Assembly (NCBI GenBank): GCA_964551635.1
Contig: CAZKDZ010000211.1
Coordinates: 25,006-89,005, forward strand
Length of the DNA: 64,000 bases
Direction: 5' to 3'
Source of the DNA: JAAXHE01 sp964551635
GTDB lineage: Bacteria > Latescibacterota > UBA2968 > GCA-2709665
The notes beneath the pieces were generated by a model. That model saw only the letters and a program-made list of their open reading frames with translations. It was not told the origin of the DNA and searched no databases. Within the stretch, counting starts at the first letter, position 1. Each line of letters begins with the position of its first letter. Positions 7,752 through 17,200 of the stretch are shown piece after piece. Made by a program: the position numbers and the translations under genes.

Positions 7752-8291
7752 ATGGCAATGCGCTGGTATGTCGTACATACCTATTCGGGACACGAAAACA
7801 AGGTGCGTTCCTATCTCGAAAGCGCCAAGGAAGGCACCGAGGTTGCGGAAAGGATCAACCGGGTCGTGGTTCCCACCGAAGAGGTCGTGGAAATGAAGGA
7901 CGGGAGGAAGACGACCTCCTTCAGGAAGTTTCTGCCCAGCTACATTCTGGTCGAAATGGAAATGGACAAGGAGACGATGCACTTCGTCACCAATGTGCCG
8001 GGCGTTACAAGCTTTGTCGGGCCGGGCAAGCGTCCCCAGCCGCTGCACGAAAGGGAAGTGGAACACGTGCTGGGACACGTGGACCGGCGTCAGGAACAGG
8101 ACGATCAGGAAATACCTTATCAGGTCGGAGATCGGGTCAAAGTTATCGACGGTCCGTTCAGCGAGTTTATCGGCATGGTCGACGTCGTGAATCCGGAGAA
8201 GAGAAAGATCAAGGTGATGGTGAGCATTTTCGGCAGAAACACACCTGTGGAACTGGATGTCCTGCAGGTTGAAGAGGCCGTGGAAGGGTAA
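7752..8291 (+). CDS. nusG: Transcription termination/antitermination factor NusG
   Basis: 179 residues. N-terminal NGN domain starts with RWYVVHTYSGHENKV and contains GYILVEM-like FLPSYILVEMEMD and FVGPGKRPQPL. The C-terminal KOW domain (about residues 122-178) has VGDRVKVIDGPFSEFIG. NusG binds RNA polymerase, suppresses pausing and links to Rho or S10. A second ATG at 7758 is in frame; either start is possible. First factor gene before rplK. Confidence 0.97.
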   Translation: MAMRWYVVHTYSGHENKVRSYLESAKEGTEVAERINRVVVPTEEVVEMKDGRKTTSFRKFLPSYILVEMEMDKETMHFVTNVPGVTSFVGPGKRPQPLHEREVEHVLGHVDRRQEQDDQEIPYQVGDRVKVIDGPFSEFIGMVDVVNPEKRKIKVMVSIFGRNTPVELDVLQVEEAVEG

Positions 8292-8295
8292 CGCG

Positions 8296-8721
8296 ATGGC
8301 AAAGAAAATAATGACGACCATTAAACTTCAGATTCCGGCGGGACAGGCGTCTCCCACGCCCCCGGTCGGGCCGGCGCTCGGGCAGCACGGGGTCAACATC
8401 ATGGAGTTCTGCCAGGCGTTTAACGCGCAGACCCAGGACAAGCAGGGATTGATCGTGCCCGCGGTCATCACCGTGTTTGCGGATCGCAGTTTCTCCTTCA
8501 TCACGAAAAGCCCGCCCGCCGCGGTTTTGTTGAAGAGGGCAGCGGGTCTGGAAAAGGGATCGCCAGAGTCCAATCGAACCAAAGTCGGCAGTGTCAGGCG
8601 GGATCAGGTTCGGGAAATTGCCGAAATGAAGATGGAAGACCTGAATGCCGGCAGTCTGGAAACCGCCGTACGTATGATTGAAGGAACGGCGCGAAGCGCC
8701 GGGATAACGGTCGAAGATTAG
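8296..8721 (+). CDS. rplK: 50S ribosomal protein L11
   Basis: 141 residues, normal length. The N-terminal domain carries LQIPAGQASPTPPVGPALGQHGVNIMEFC with the conserved proline pair at the GTPase centre; the C-terminal rRNA-binding domain ends in GTARSAGITVED. ATG 8296 is chosen over an upstream frame that overlaps nusG. L11 with the L10-L12 stalk forms the factor-binding site encoded by the next genes. Confidence 0.97.
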   Translation: MAKKIMTTIKLQIPAGQASPTPPVGPALGQHGVNIMEFCQAFNAQTQDKQGLIVPAVITVFADRSFSFITKSPPAAVLLKRAAGLEKGSPESNRTKVGSVRRDQVREIAEMKMEDLNAGSLETAVRMIEGTARSAGITVED

Positions 8722-8734
8722 GAGGTACATCCAT

Positions 8735-9433
8735 ATGGCCGGGCGCAACGGCAGACGATACAAGGCGGCGCTTTCAGGGATTGATCGGCGCGCGCAATAT
8801 TCAATCGAAGACGCGGTTTCCCTGCTGAAGGAAATGCCGGTGCCGAAATTCGATCAAACGGTAGAAATGGCCATGCGGCTGGGCGTGGACCCGCGTCAGG
8901 CCGATCAGCAGATCCGCGGTACAGTGATGCTGCCGCACGGGTTGGGAAAGACGATTCGCGTGGTTGTGTTCGCCAAGGGCGAGCAGGCGGCGGCAGCCGA
9001 AGCAGCCGGAGCGGATGTTGTGGGAGCCGACGATCTGGCCGAACGGATCAATGGCGGCTGGACAGATTTCGACGTGGCCATCGCGGCGCCGGACATGATG
9101 AGCGTTGTCGGACGCCTGGGAAGGATTCTGGGCCCCAGAGGGTTGATGCCCAACCCCAAGAGCGGCACGGTTACACCGGACGTGGCCCGGGCGGTGGCGG
9201 AAGCCAAGGCGGGTCGCGTGGAGTATCGCGCGGACCGGAACGGGAATGTCCACGCGCCGGTGGGCAGGATTTCCTTCGAAGAAGACCGGCTGGTCGAGAA
9301 TGCCCGGACGCTTTTCGATACGATTCTCCGTGCGCGTCCTTCATCCGCCAAGGGACAGTATGTCAGGTCCGTGACCCTCGCGACCACCATGGGGCCGGGC
9401 GTACGGATCGATCGGTCCAGCGTGACAAACTGA
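8735..9433 (+). CDS. rplA: 50S ribosomal protein L1
   Basis: 232 residues, normal length. Hallmarks are VEMAMRLGVDPRQADQQIRG, the LGRILGPRGLMPNPKSGTVT block and a C-terminal GPGVRID. L1 forms the mobile E-site stalk, and in several bacteria represses its own L11-L1 mRNA. ATG 8735 follows AGGAGG. The 13-base gap to rplK implies co-transcription. Confidence 0.97.
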   Translation: MAGRNGRRYKAALSGIDRRAQYSIEDAVSLLKEMPVPKFDQTVEMAMRLGVDPRQADQQIRGTVMLPHGLGKTIRVVVFAKGEQAAAAEAAGADVVGADDLAERINGGWTDFDVAIAAPDMMSVVGRLGRILGPRGLMPNPKSGTVTPDVARAVAEAKAGRVEYRADRNGNVHAPVGRISFEEDRLVENARTLFDTILRARPSSAKGQYVRSVTLATTMGPGVRIDRSSVTN

Positions 9434-9465
9434 CCGCGGGAATCCGCGCAACGGAAGGAAAGAGG

Positions 9466-10002
9466 ATGCCAACGGATGAAAAAGTCAGCGCTGTCGAGGA
9501 ATTAACCGGTCTGATGACACGGTCTCAGGGGTTTTATCTGGCCGATTTCACCGGGCTGGATGTCCCCGATGTCACCCGACTTCGAAAACGACTGCGCGAC
9601 GAGGACATCATCTATCGGGTCGTCAAGAATCGTCTGGCCCTGATCGCTGTAAAAAACGCCGGGATTCAGGGACTGGAAGACGTTTTGCAGGGTCCGACCG
9701 GCCTGGCAAGTTCCGAGTCCGATCCGGTAGCGGCTGTAAGGCTGCTTCACGAATTCGCATCGGAGACCAACGGTCTGCCGAGGATCAAGGGCGGCTTTGC
9801 GGACGGACGGGTTTTTCGCGAGGATCAGCTGGAGACGCTTGCCCTGCTTCCATCGAGGGAAGTGTTGCTGGGACAGTTGGTTTCCTCGGTTCAGAGCCCG
9901 CTGGCCGGACTGGTGTTCTGCCTTGGCGGCCTGATCCAGAGCCTGGTGCTGGTTCTGAACGAAGTTGCAGGGAAGAAAGGTGAAGCCGCGGAGGAAAATT
10001 AG
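9466..10002 (+). CDS. rplJ: 50S ribosomal protein L10
   Basis: 178 residues. N-terminal rRNA-binding part with YLADFTGLDVPDVTRLRKRL and YRVVKNRLALIA; the C-terminal helix that carries L7/L12 dimers includes SPLAGLVFCLGGLIQSLVLVL. It is the base of the stalk. The leader before it is only 32 bases, so a long L10 autoregulatory leader like that of E. coli is absent here. Confidence 0.96.
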   Translation: MPTDEKVSAVEELTGLMTRSQGFYLADFTGLDVPDVTRLRKRLRDEDIIYRVVKNRLALIAVKNAGIQGLEDVLQGPTGLASSESDPVAAVRLLHEFASETNGLPRIKGGFADGRVFREDQLETLALLPSREVLLGQLVSSVQSPLAGLVFCLGGLIQSLVLVLNEVAGKKGEAAEEN

Positions 10003-10055
10003 ACATTACCTAATATCCGTTTCCATCATCAAGACAAGACCTACGGAGGACGTCC

Positions 10056-10436
10056 ATGGCAATCGCAGACATTATCGATGAGATCGAGAAGCTTTCCGTA
10101 CTGGAACTGGCCGAACTTGTCAAGGCGCTCGAAGAAAAATTCGGCGTGAGCGCCCAGGCGATGGTCGCCGCGCCCGCGGCCGGCGCCGGCGCAGGAGCGG
10201 ACGTAGAGGCTGAAGAAGAAGAACAGACGGAATTCGACGTGGTATTGAACGCGATCGGCGACAAGAAGATTCAGGTAATCAAGGTGGTACGGAGCGTCAC
10301 GAGCCTTGGCTTGAAAGAAGCCAAAGAACTCGTCGACGGTGCGCCTCGCAGCGTCAAGGAGGGAGTCTCCAGGGAGGAGGCCGACCAGATCAAAGCCGAA
10401 CTGGAGGAGGTAGGAGCCGTTGTAGAGATAAAATAG
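10056..10436 (+). CDS. rplL: 50S ribosomal protein L7/L12
   Basis: 126 residues. The N-terminal dimerisation helices (LSVLELAELVKALEEKFGV), an alanine/glycine-rich hinge (about residues 34-50) and the compact C-terminal domain with KIQVIKVVRSVTSLGLKEAKELVDGAP are all present. It recruits translational GTPases. A strong AGGAGG precedes ATG 10056, as expected for a protein made in multiple copies per ribosome. Confidence 0.97.
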   Translation: MAIADIIDEIEKLSVLELAELVKALEEKFGVSAQAMVAAPAAGAGAGADVEAEEEEQTEFDVVLNAIGDKKIQVIKVVRSVTSLGLKEAKELVDGAPRSVKEGVSREEADQIKAELEEVGAVVEIK

Positions 10437-10499
10437 CCGGGCCGAACTGCATTCCTGCCTTCAATCATTGGTCGATTTCACCAGAGGAGCGTGATCATC

Positions 10500-13400
10500 T
10501 TGGCGAAAAAAGGACTTATAGACAGGAAGTCGTACGGAAAGATCGCTTCTGCCATCGAAATGCCGAATCTTCTGGATATCCAGATTGATTCTTACAACTG
10601 GTTTTTGCAAAAGGACGTACCGCCTGGCGAACGTGGCAAACAGGGCCTCCAGGCGGTTTTCCATAGCATTTTCCCCATCAGCGACGTTCACAGGCTGTTT
10701 TCGCTCGAGTTTGTAGACTATTCCATTGGCACACCCAAATACGACGTGGGTGAGTGCCTGGAGCGCGGTACCACCTACGCGGTTCCTCTCCGCGCCACGC
10801 TGAGGTTGATTTCCCGCGAAAAGCAGGACAACAAAGAGTTTCGGATCAAGGATATCGTTGAGCAGACCGTATTCCTGGGCGAACTGCCGCTGATGACCGA
10901 TGAGGGCACGTTCATTGTCAACGGTTCCGAACGGGTCATCGTAAGTCAGCTCCACAGGTCTCCGGGAGTCTTTTTCGATGAAACCATTCATCCGAACGGG
11001 AAACGTCTCTATTCCGCCCGGATCATTCCATACAAGGGCGCCTGGCTGGAATTCAGTCTGGACATTAACGACATAATGTACGTGCATATAGACAGGAAAC
11101 GGAAGCTTCCGTTTACCACGTTTCTGCGCGCACTGGGTTTCAGCCGGAACGAAGAGATCCTGAGCCTCTTTCACGTAAACACGACGGTGAAAGTCAACGA
11201 GGAGCTGGTTGGCGCGGTCGCGATGGAGGACGTGGTCGACAAAGAGACAGGCGAAGTGATCGTCGAGGCCTACCAGACCGTGACGGAAGAGCATGTGCAG
11301 GCGTTGAAGAATGCACGAGTCAACCGTCTGACCATACTGGACGTGGACGCCGAGAACGATGGTGGCGTCATTGCCAACACCCTGCAGAAGGACCCTTGTG
11401 ACAACGAAGAAGAAGCGCTCTCCCGCATCTACAATCTGCTGCGTCCGGGCGACCCGCCGAATCTCGAGACCGCTCGCGGCCTGCTCGAGCGCCAGTTTTT
11501 CAGCCCAAAGCGATATCAGTTGGGCGAGGTCGGTCGTTACCGATTGAATCAGCGCCTGAATCTCGACATTCCCCTTGAGTTTACCACGCTGTGCATTGAG
11601 GATTTTCACAGGGTGATTCAATACCTGCTCGTTCTGTTCAAGGGGGAAGGCTATACGGACGACATCGACCATCTGGGCAATCGTCGCATCCGGACCGTGG
11701 GCGAACTTCTGTCCTATCACTTCTCGACAGGTCTGGTCAGAATGGCCCGGACGATCCGGGAGCGGATGAGTCTCAGGGACACGGAACAGATTACGCCGCA
11801 GGACCTGGTCAATGCCAGGACCGTATCGACAGTGGTGCAAGCCTTTTTCGGCAGCAGCCAGCTCTCCCAGTTTTTGCAGCAGACCAATCCGCTGGACGAA
11901 CTGTCCCATAAGCGGCGGCTGTCCGCCCTGGGCCCCGGTGGCCTGACACGCGACCGGGCCGGATTCGAGGTTCGCGATGTACACCATACGCACTACGGAC
12001 GTATCTGCCCCATAGAAACGCCCGAAGGTCCCAATATCGGACTCATCGCGAACATTTCCACCTACGCCAAGATCAACGCCCTGGGCTTTCTGGAAACCCC
12101 GTACCGTGTTGTGAAAAATGGACGGGTTACCTCCAGGATCGAGTATCTCTCCGCGGACGAGGAAGACAAACACACGATCGCCCAGGCAAACGCAATGCTC
12201 GATGCCGACGGGCGGTTCCGTGATTCCGCCGTTCAGGCCCGACGGCGAGGCGACTTCCCGCTCGTGGACCCCTCGGAAGTGGACTATATGGATGTCTCCC
12301 CCTGCCAGCTGGTGAGTACGGCGGCGTCCCTGATTCCGTTTCTGGAGCACGACGATGCCAACCGTGCGCTGATGGGCTCGAATATGCAACGGCAGGCGGT
12401 TCCGCTGCTCCGGACGGAGGCGCCGTTCGTGGGAACCGGAATGGAACACGCCGTCGCGGTGGATTCCAAGGCGGTCGTAACGGCGAGGAGCCCGGGAACG
12501 GTCACCTACGTCAGCGCGGACAAGATTGTGGTCAAACGGCGCAAGGGGCGCGACGTGGAGATGATCGACCTGTTCGACGAAGACGTCTACCGGCTGATCA
12601 AATTCAAGCGGTCGAATCAGGATTTCTGTATCAGCCAGAAGCCGCTCGTTCAGGTCGGAGACCGGGTTGAAGCGGGCGCTCTGCTGGCTGACGGTTGCGC
12701 TACGGACCGCGGAGACCTCGCGCTCGGAGCGAACGTGCTTTGCGCGTTCATGTCGTGGAACGGATACAATTTCGAGGACGCGATCATCGTGTCCGAACGA
12801 CTGTTGAAGAAAGATATCTTCACTTCCATTTCCATAGAGGAGTTCGAGCTCCAGGTGCGCGACACCAAGCGGGGCGTGGAGGAAATCACCAGGGAAATTC
12901 CGAACGTCAGCGAGCAGGCCGTGCGCAACCTGGATGAACAGGGCATCGTTCGGGCGGGCGCGGAGGTGACATCCGGGGACATTCTCGTGGGCAAGGTAAC
13001 GCCCAAAGGTGAAACGGAGCTCTCGCCTGAAGAGCGTCTCCTGCGCGCGATTTTCGGAGAAAAAGCGGGGGACGTCCGAGACGCCTCCTTGAAAGCGCCG
13101 TCCGGTATGGACGGTGTCGTGATGGACCGGAAGGTTTTTTCACGAAAGGACAGGGAAAAAACGCGCAAGGCCGACAAGGAGAAAACCGCCGCGGTCAAGA
13201 AACAGATCCAGGAGAAAATCAAGTCCATTAAGGACAGCAGAGACGAACAGATGGCGGAGTTGCTGCGGGGCGAAAAACTGAATCTGCTGCGGAACACGGA
13301 AGACGGCTCGGTAGCTGCCCGCAAGGGAAGGGTATTCGACGAGAAACTGGCGGAAAAACTCGATCTGGACGTCGTGAGACCGGACGATTCCTGGGTCTAC

Positions 13401-14267
13401 GACGACGTGGCCAACCACAAAGCAGACCGCATTCTCGAGCTGTCCGAAAATCTGGTCCGGGCCGCGGAAGACGAACTTGAGCGGGAACTTGAAAAAATCG
13501 CGCGCGGCGACGAACTGCCGCCGGGCATCGTACAGCTTGTCAAGGTGTATATCGCGCGCAAGCGAAAGCTGATGGTCGGCGACAAGATGGCAGGGCGCCA
13601 CGGAAACAAGGGAGTGGTTTCGATAATCGTACCTGAGGAGGACATGCCGTATCTGCCCGACGGTACCCCGATCGACATTATCCTTAACCCGCTGGGCGTG
13701 CCTTCCCGGATGAATCTCGGACAGATCCTCGAGACCCACCTCGGTTGGGCGGCCAGGGCGCTGGACCTTCATGTCGCCACGCCGGTCTTCGACGGCGCGA
13801 CCCTGGAGGATATCAAGACCGCGCTCGATCAGGCCAGTCTGCCGGAATCCGGCAAGACGGTGCTGTTCGACGGCAAGACCGGAAAGCCATTCGACAAGGA
13901 AGTCATGGTCGGTTACATATATATGTTGAAGCTGTCACATCTTGTCAGCGACAAGATCCATGCCCGCTCCATTGGACCCTATTCGCTGGTAACGCAACAG
14001 CCCCTTGGCGGCAAGGCGCAGTTCGGAGGCCAGCGATTCGGCGAGATGGAGGTGTGGGCGCTGGAGGCCTACGGCGCCGCATATATGCTGCAGGAGATGC
14101 TGACGGTCAAGTCCGATGATGTTGCAGGACGTTCAAAGATCTACGAAGCGATCGTAAAGGGCGAGAATCCACCTGAGCCGGGGGTTCCCGAGTCTTTCAA
14201 CGTGCTGGTGAAGGAATTGCAGAGCCTCTGTCTGGACGTGGTCCTGGAGAATGGTCAGGGTGGATGA
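10500..14267 (+). CDS. rpoB: DNA-directed RNA polymerase subunit beta
   Basis: 1255 residues, shorter than the E. coli protein (1342). The rifampicin cluster I region is near nt 11850-11940 (GSSQLSQFLQQTNPLDELSH), followed by LSALGPGGLTRDRAGFEVRD and CPIETPEGPNIGLI. The C-terminal GDKMAGRHGNKG and GGQRFGEMEVWALEA blocks are intact. TTG 10500 is the likely start because AGAGGAG (10483-10489) lies 10 bases upstream; GTG 10491 would leave only one base. The residue matching E. coli D516 is glutamine (see findings). Confidence 0.97.
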   Translation: MAKKGLIDRKSYGKIASAIEMPNLLDIQIDSYNWFLQKDVPPGERGKQGLQAVFHSIFPISDVHRLFSLEFVDYSIGTPKYDVGECLERGTTYAVPLRATLRLISREKQDNKEFRIKDIVEQTVFLGELPLMTDEGTFIVNGSERVIVSQLHRSPGVFFDETIHPNGKRLYSARIIPYKGAWLEFSLDINDIMYVHIDRKRKLPFTTFLRALGFSRNEEILSLFHVNTTVKVNEELVGAVAMEDVVDKETGEVIVEAYQTVTEEHVQALKNARVNRLTILDVDAENDGGVIANTLQKDPCDNEEEALSRIYNLLRPGDPPNLETARGLLERQFFSPKRYQLGEVGRYRLNQRLNLDIPLEFTTLCIEDFHRVIQYLLVLFKGEGYTDDIDHLGNRRIRTVGELLSYHFSTGLVRMARTIRERMSLRDTEQITPQDLVNARTVSTVVQAFFGSSQLSQFLQQTNPLDELSHKRRLSALGPGGLTRDRAGFEVRDVHHTHYGRICPIETPEGPNIGLIANISTYAKINALGFLETPYRVVKNGRVTSRIEYLSADEEDKHTIAQANAMLDADGRFRDSAVQARRRGDFPLVDPSEVDYMDVSPCQLVSTAASLIPFLEHDDANRALMGSNMQRQAVPLLRTEAPFVGTGMEHAVAVDSKAVVTARSPGTVTYVSADKIVVKRRKGRDVEMIDLFDEDVYRLIKFKRSNQDFCISQKPLVQVGDRVEAGALLADGCATDRGDLALGANVLCAFMSWNGYNFEDAIIVSERLLKKDIFTSISIEEFELQVRDTKRGVEEITREIPNVSEQAVRNLDEQGIVRAGAEVTSGDILVGKVTPKGETELSPEERLLRAIFGEKAGDVRDASLKAPSGMDGVVMDRKVFSRKDREKTRKADKEKTAAVKKQIQEKIKSIKDSRDEQMAELLRGEKLNLLRNTEDGSVAARKGRVFDEKLAEKLDLDVVRPDDSWVYDDVANHKADRILELSENLVRAAEDELERELEKIARGDELPPGIVQLVKVYIARKRKLMVGDKMAGRHGNKGVVSIIVPEEDMPYLPDGTPIDIILNPLGVPSRMNLGQILETHLGWAARALDLHVATPVFDGATLEDIKTALDQASLPESGKTVLFDGKTGKPFDKEVMVGYIYMLKLSHLVSDKIHARSIGPYSLVTQQPLGGKAQFGGQRFGEMEVWALEAYGAAYMLQEMLTVKSDDVAGRSKIYEAIVKGENPPEPGVPESFNVLVKELQSLCLDVVLENGQGG

Positions 14268-17200
14268 GTACCGATGGCGGGGTCATCTTTTCGTTTGATT
14301 TCGATCGCAAAAAGGGGGTAAGGCCCGTGGCGGACATCAACACTTCCAAGCGGCCCACAGAGTTCAACTCGATTCGAATTCAACTGGCTTCACCTGAAAC
14401 GATCCGCGGCTGGTCGCGCGGCGAGGTGACGAAGCCGGAAACCATCAATTACCGGTCGTTCAAGCCGGAGCGCGACGGGCTGTTCTGCGAGCGCATCTTC
14501 GGTCCGGTAAAAGATTGGGAATGCAGTTGCGGCAAGTATAAGAGGATTCGTTACCGGGGTGTGGTCTGCGACCGGTGCGGCGTTGAAGTGACCCAATCGA
14601 AAGTGCGGCGCGAGCGGCTGGGCCATATCGAACTGGCGGTACCGGTCTCGCATATCTGGTTCTTCAAGTCGCTTCCGTCCCGCATGGGGTATCTGCTGGA
14701 CATAACAATTCGCAACCTGGAAAGGATCATTTACTACGAGTCATATGTCGTGTTGGATCCCGGCGACGCGCCGGATCTGAAGTATAAGGACCTTCTCTCC
14801 GAAGATGAAGCATTCGAACTGGAAGCCAAAGGGTACAGCTTTGAGGCGGATATGGGTGCGGTCGCGCTAAAGAAGCTGCTTGGCGAAATAGACATTGAGG
14901 AGCTGTCCGCGGAGTTGCGCACCCAGGCACGTATGGAAACCTCCGTTCAACGCAAACAGGAGGCATTGAAACGACTCAAGGTGGTCGAGGCATTTCGTCA
15001 GTCCGACAACCATCCGTCCTGGATGATACTGGATGTCATCCCCGTAATCCCGCCGGACCTTCGCCCGCTGGTGCCCCTGGAAGGCGGAAGGTTCGCCACG
15101 TCGGATTTGAACGATCTGTACCGGCGGGTCATCAACCGGAACAACAGGCTGAAGAAACTGATTGAAATCAAGGCGCCGGAGGTGATCCTGCGTAACGAGA
15201 AACGCATGCTTCAGGAAGCTGTCGACGCCCTGTTCGACAATGGCCGCAGATCTCGAGCGGTACGTGGAGACGGAAACCGCTCGCTGAAGTCGCTGTCGGA
15301 CCTGCTGAAGGGAAAGCAGGGCCGATTCCGCCAGAATCTGCTCGGCAAACGGGTCGACTATTCCGGACGGTCGGTAATCGTCGTCGACCCCAACCTCAAG
15401 CTGCATCAATGCGGGCTTCCAAAGCACATGGCGCTTGAACTGTTCAAGCCGTTCATCATCAAGAAACTGGAAGAGCGAGGATTGGTCCAGACCGTCAAGA
15501 GCGCGAAAAAGCTCGTAGAGCGCGAACGGGTCGAAGTCTGGGACATTCTGGAGGACATCATCCAGGATCACTATGTCCTGTTAAACCGTGCGCCAACGCT
15601 CCACCGGCTGGGCATCCAGGCGTTTCAGCCCGTGCTTGTGGAGGGGAAGGCGATTCGCATTCACCCGTTGGTGTGCGCCGCGTTCAATGCCGACTTCGAC
15701 GGCGACCAAATGGCGGTCCACGTGCCTTTGTCGTTCGAGGCGCAAATCGAGGCCCGCGTACTGATCATGTCCGCCAACAACATGCTCAAGCCTGCGGACG
15801 GGTCCGCTGTGATTGTGCACAATCCGCAGGACATCGCCATGGGTTGTTATTATCTGACCAAAATGGTCCAGCAGTCCGACAGGAATCATCTCAAGGCGTT
15901 CGGGAGTCCCAACGAAGCGCTGATTGCGCATGATTACGGAAAGATCGCCCTCCACGAAGCCATTCGTCTCCGAGTCGACGGGAAGCTGCTGACCACCACC
16001 GTCGGACAGGTCATCTTCAACGAAATCCTGCCCGACGGAATGCCCTACGTCAACCAGATGGTGGACAAACCCGTGATTCAGAAGGTAACCACCGACGTCC
16101 ACCGCCGGTTCGGGAATCGGGCGACCGTCGAATTCGCCGACGGTCTAAAGCGATTGGGATATGACTATGCCACCCAGTCGGGGGTGACGGTTTCGATGGA
16201 CGACGTCGTGGTTCCGCCCAAAAAGCAGGAGCTCATCGACAGGGCCAAGGGCGAGGTCGACCGCATTCTGCAGCAATACGTCCACGGCGTCATCACAGAG
16301 GGCGAGCGATACAACAAGGTCATCGACGTCTGGCAGCACACGACGAACAACATTGCCGAAATGATGAACGAGGCCCTGGAGCATTCGGAGGCCGGATTCA
16401 ACTCGATCTACATCATGAAGGACTCCGGCGCACGCGGAAGCGACGATCAGGTGAAACAGCTGGGCGGTATGCGGGGGTTGATGAACAAGCCGCAGAAGAA
16501 ACTCACCGGAGCGATCGGTGAAATTATCGAAACGCCCATCGTTGCCTCCTTTAAGGAGGGGCTCTCGGTGCTCGAGTATTTCATATCCACGCACGGCGCA
16601 AGAAAAGGATTGGCCGACACGGCGCTGAAGACCGCCGAAGCGGGCTACCTGACGCGTCGAATGGTGGATGTGGCGCAGGACGGCGTGATAAGCGAGGTGG
16701 ACTGCGGCACCATTATGGGCATCGAACTCGAAGCGCTCAAGGAAGGTGAGGAGGTGGTCGAGCCGCTGGCGGACCGCATCGTGGGCCGCACGCTTCTGGA
16801 GGATGTGTTCGACCCCATCGGCGGCGAAATCATCGTGGAGAGCGATATGCTCCTGGACGAGGCATCGGCCGCCACAATCGCCGACGCCGGCGTGGAGCGG
16901 GTGAATGTGCGCTCGGTGTTGACCTGTGAGGCCCGGCGCGGCATCTGCGCCAAGTGCTATGGTCGCAACCTCGCCACGGGAAGACTCGTAGACATCGGCG
17001 AGGCCGTCGGCGTGATTGCCGCCCAGAGTGTCGGTGAACCCGGCACCCAGCTCACCTTGCGGACTTTCCATATTGGAGGTACGTCCAGCCGGATCGCGGA
17101 ACAGGCCGAAATCGTCGCCAAACGGGCGGGCGTCGTGAGGTTCATCAATATGGACTCCGTCGCCCGGAGCGACGGTCAGCGAATCGCGGTAGGCAGGAAC

